The notes beneath the pieces are model-generated. The model was given only the letters and a program-made list of their open reading frames with translations, ran no database searches and had not been told where the DNA came from. From positions 1 through 64,000 of the forward strand of contig JBBELK010001008.1 of assembly GCA_037783545.1 (NCBI GenBank): a stretch of DNA of 64,000 nucleotides, in the 5' to 3' direction. Below, piece after piece: positions 62,687 through 64,000 of the stretch. Position 1 is the first letter of the stretch. The number at the start of each line of letters is the position of its first letter. The position numbers and the translations under genes are program-made. This stretch comes from Henricia sp. BOLD:AAB3569 (taxonomy: Eukaryota; Echinodermata; Asteroidea; Spinulosida; Echinasteridae).

Positions 62687-64000
62687 GCGGCCGAGCTCCG
62701 TTTTCCCTTAACTCTGAAATTTCTCCGTCATTTCCCAGCGAAAATCTGTCAATTTTGCATGACAAGTGCGGAATATATACAGTTTGGAGCATGCAAAATT
62801 TGAAGTTGGTTGGAAAATTCCTTGATTTCCAAATTTGCCGGCATTTGGGACACACTTTGACCTAATTCCCGTCACAATCTGGGGTGAGTCAACGGCCGTA
62901 CAAATGTACACCAGCGCGGCGCAGGGTGTCCCAACAGCCACGGTTAGGGGAATAACCACGCGGCCGAGCTCCGTTTTCCCTAAACTCTGAAATTTCTCCG
63001 TCATTTCCCAGCGAAAATCTGTCAATTTTGCATGACAAGTGCGGAATATATACAGTTTGGAGCATGCAAAATTTGAAGTTGGTTGGAAAATTCCTTGATT
63101 TCCAAATTTGCCGGCATTTGGGACACACTTTGACCTAATTCCCGTCACAATCTGGGGTGAGTCAACGGCCGTACAAATGTACACCAGCGCGGCGCATGCG
63201 CAGGGTGTCCCAACAGCCACGGTTAGGGGAATAATCACGCAGCCGAGCTCCGTTTTCCCTAAACTCTGAAATTTCTCCGTCATTTCCCAGCGAAAATCTG
63301 TCAATTTTGCATGACAAGTGCGGAATATATACAGTTTGGAGCATGCAAAATTTGAAGTTGGTTGGAAAATTCCTTGATTTCCAAATTTGCCGGCATTTGG
63401 GACACACTTTGACCTAATTTCCGTCTCAATCTGGAGTGAGTCAACGGCCGTACAAATGTACACCAGCGCGGCGCAGGGTGTCCCAACAGCCACGGTTAGG
63501 GGAATAACCACGCAGCCGAGCTCCGTTTTCCCTAAACTCTGAAATTTATCCGTCATTTCCCAGCGAAAATCTGTCAATTTTGCATGACAAGTGCGGAATA
63601 TATACAGTTTGGAGCATGCAACATTTGAAGTTGGTTGGAAAATTCCTTGATTTCCAAATTTGCCGGCATTTGGGACACACTTTGACCTAATTCCCGTCAC
63701 AATCTGGGGTGAGTCAACGGCCGTACAAATGTACACCAGCGCGGCGCAGGGTGTCCCAACAGCCACGGTTAGGGGAATAACCACGCGGCCGAGCTCCGTT
63801 TTCCCTAAACTCTGAAATTTCTCCGTCATTTCCCAGCGAAAATCTGTCAATTTTGCATGACAAGTGCGGAATATATACAGTTTGGAGCATGCAAAATTTG
63901 AAGTTGGTTGGAAAATTCCTTGATTTCCAAATTTGCCGGCATTTGGGACACACTTTGACCTAATTCCCGTCACAATCTGGGGTGAGTCAACGGCCGTACA
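61418..64000 (+). repeat. Zone B3 resumed, copy 4 of the multi-kilobase block
   Basis: About nine units, with AATTTCCGTCTC and ACACCAAGGCGG at the start, follow the order of the blocks at 37.5, 47.5 and 53.5 kb. Relative to the copy at 47508 the offset is 14,010 bp at the start and 14,004 bp from 62616 on. The 6-bp change arises because one 279 unit is represented by a 273. Private changes include CCCTTAACTCTG near 62705. It is cut by the window end. Confidence 0.85.

Larger units (their letters stand above)
2740..64000 (+). repeat. Satellite family B, 273/279-bp tandem array
   Basis: About 223 head-to-tail copies of a 273-bp unit, or 279 bp when a CATGCG insertion is present, fill the rest of the window with no interruption and no change of orientation. 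Landmarks in order within the unit are GCATGCAAAATTTG, GGAAAATTCCTTG, CCGGCATTTGGGACAC, GTCACAATCTGG, TGAGTCAACGGCCGTAC, the variable GCGGCGC(ATGCGC)AGG site, GGTTAGGGGAATAACC, CCGAGCTCCG, and TGACAAGTGCGGAATATATAC. Most units have single recognition sites GCATGC and GAGCTC, so a digest should give a 273-bp ladder. Family B shares register with family A and must descend from a common monomer. The array continues beyond 64,000. Confidence 0.98.

Noticed and set aside
2740..64000. CRISPR array
   Set aside because: The whole 273-bp unit is repeated. There are no short direct repeats separated by unique spacers.
1..64000. tRNA, 5S rRNA or other RNA polymerase III gene as the origin of the monomer
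   Set aside because: I looked for A-box and B-box-like pairs (GGTTCGANTCC type) in both families and saw none at suitable spacing. No cloverleaf can be drawn from the unit by eye.

Overview
The whole 64-kb window is tandemly repeated satellite DNA. I see no real protein gene, no RNA gene, no recognisable transposon, no CRISPR array and no unique sequence. Every monomer runs in the same orientation. This is eukaryotic, heterochromatin- or centromere-type DNA; the species cannot be told from the sequence. A 273-bp consensus monomer counted by hand is 47% G+C, with 14 CpG where about 15 are expected. CpG is therefore not depleted, which argues weakly against a heavily methylated germline genome.

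Two related monomer families are present. Family A (1 to about 2,650; about 296 bp per unit; eight complete copies plus partial ends) passes through one hybrid unit (2,440-2,739) into family B (2,740-64,000; basic unit 273 bp; about 223 copies). A and B share register and obvious similarity over roughly half of the unit: the A/T-tract part around the shared GCATGC, through to the start of the GTCACAATCTGG-type segment. They are diverged in the other, more G+C-rich half.

Family B is zoned. B1 (2,740-11,496) has GCGGCGCAGG plus ACGTAGCC. B2 (11,497-31,131) has GCAGCGCAGG plus ACGTAGCC. B3 (31,132-58,414) has GCGGCGC plus ACGCAGCC or ACGCGGCC, and about 43 units of 279 bp (two of them in the last block) carry a 6-bp CATGCG insertion. 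A B2-like island of exactly 11 units follows (58,415-61,417), and B3 resumes to the window end. Within the zones there are higher-order repeats of 2, 3-4, 5, 6, 7 and 12 monomers. B3 also holds multi-kilobase duplications with offsets of 5,787, 6,042, 9,924 and about 14,005 bp. Recent expansion by unequal exchange is the natural reading.

Because 273 and 279 are both multiples of three and one minus-strand frame of B lacks a stop, very long open frames appear, the longest 6,968 codons (36,461-57,367). I regard these as by-products of the repeat period, not genes. The points most worth following are the zonation and nested duplications, the NRF1-like palindrome created only in 279-bp units, the indel-free 74-unit core against the indel-rich 12-18.7 kb stretch, isolated exchanged monomers, and the in-register A/B hybrid unit.
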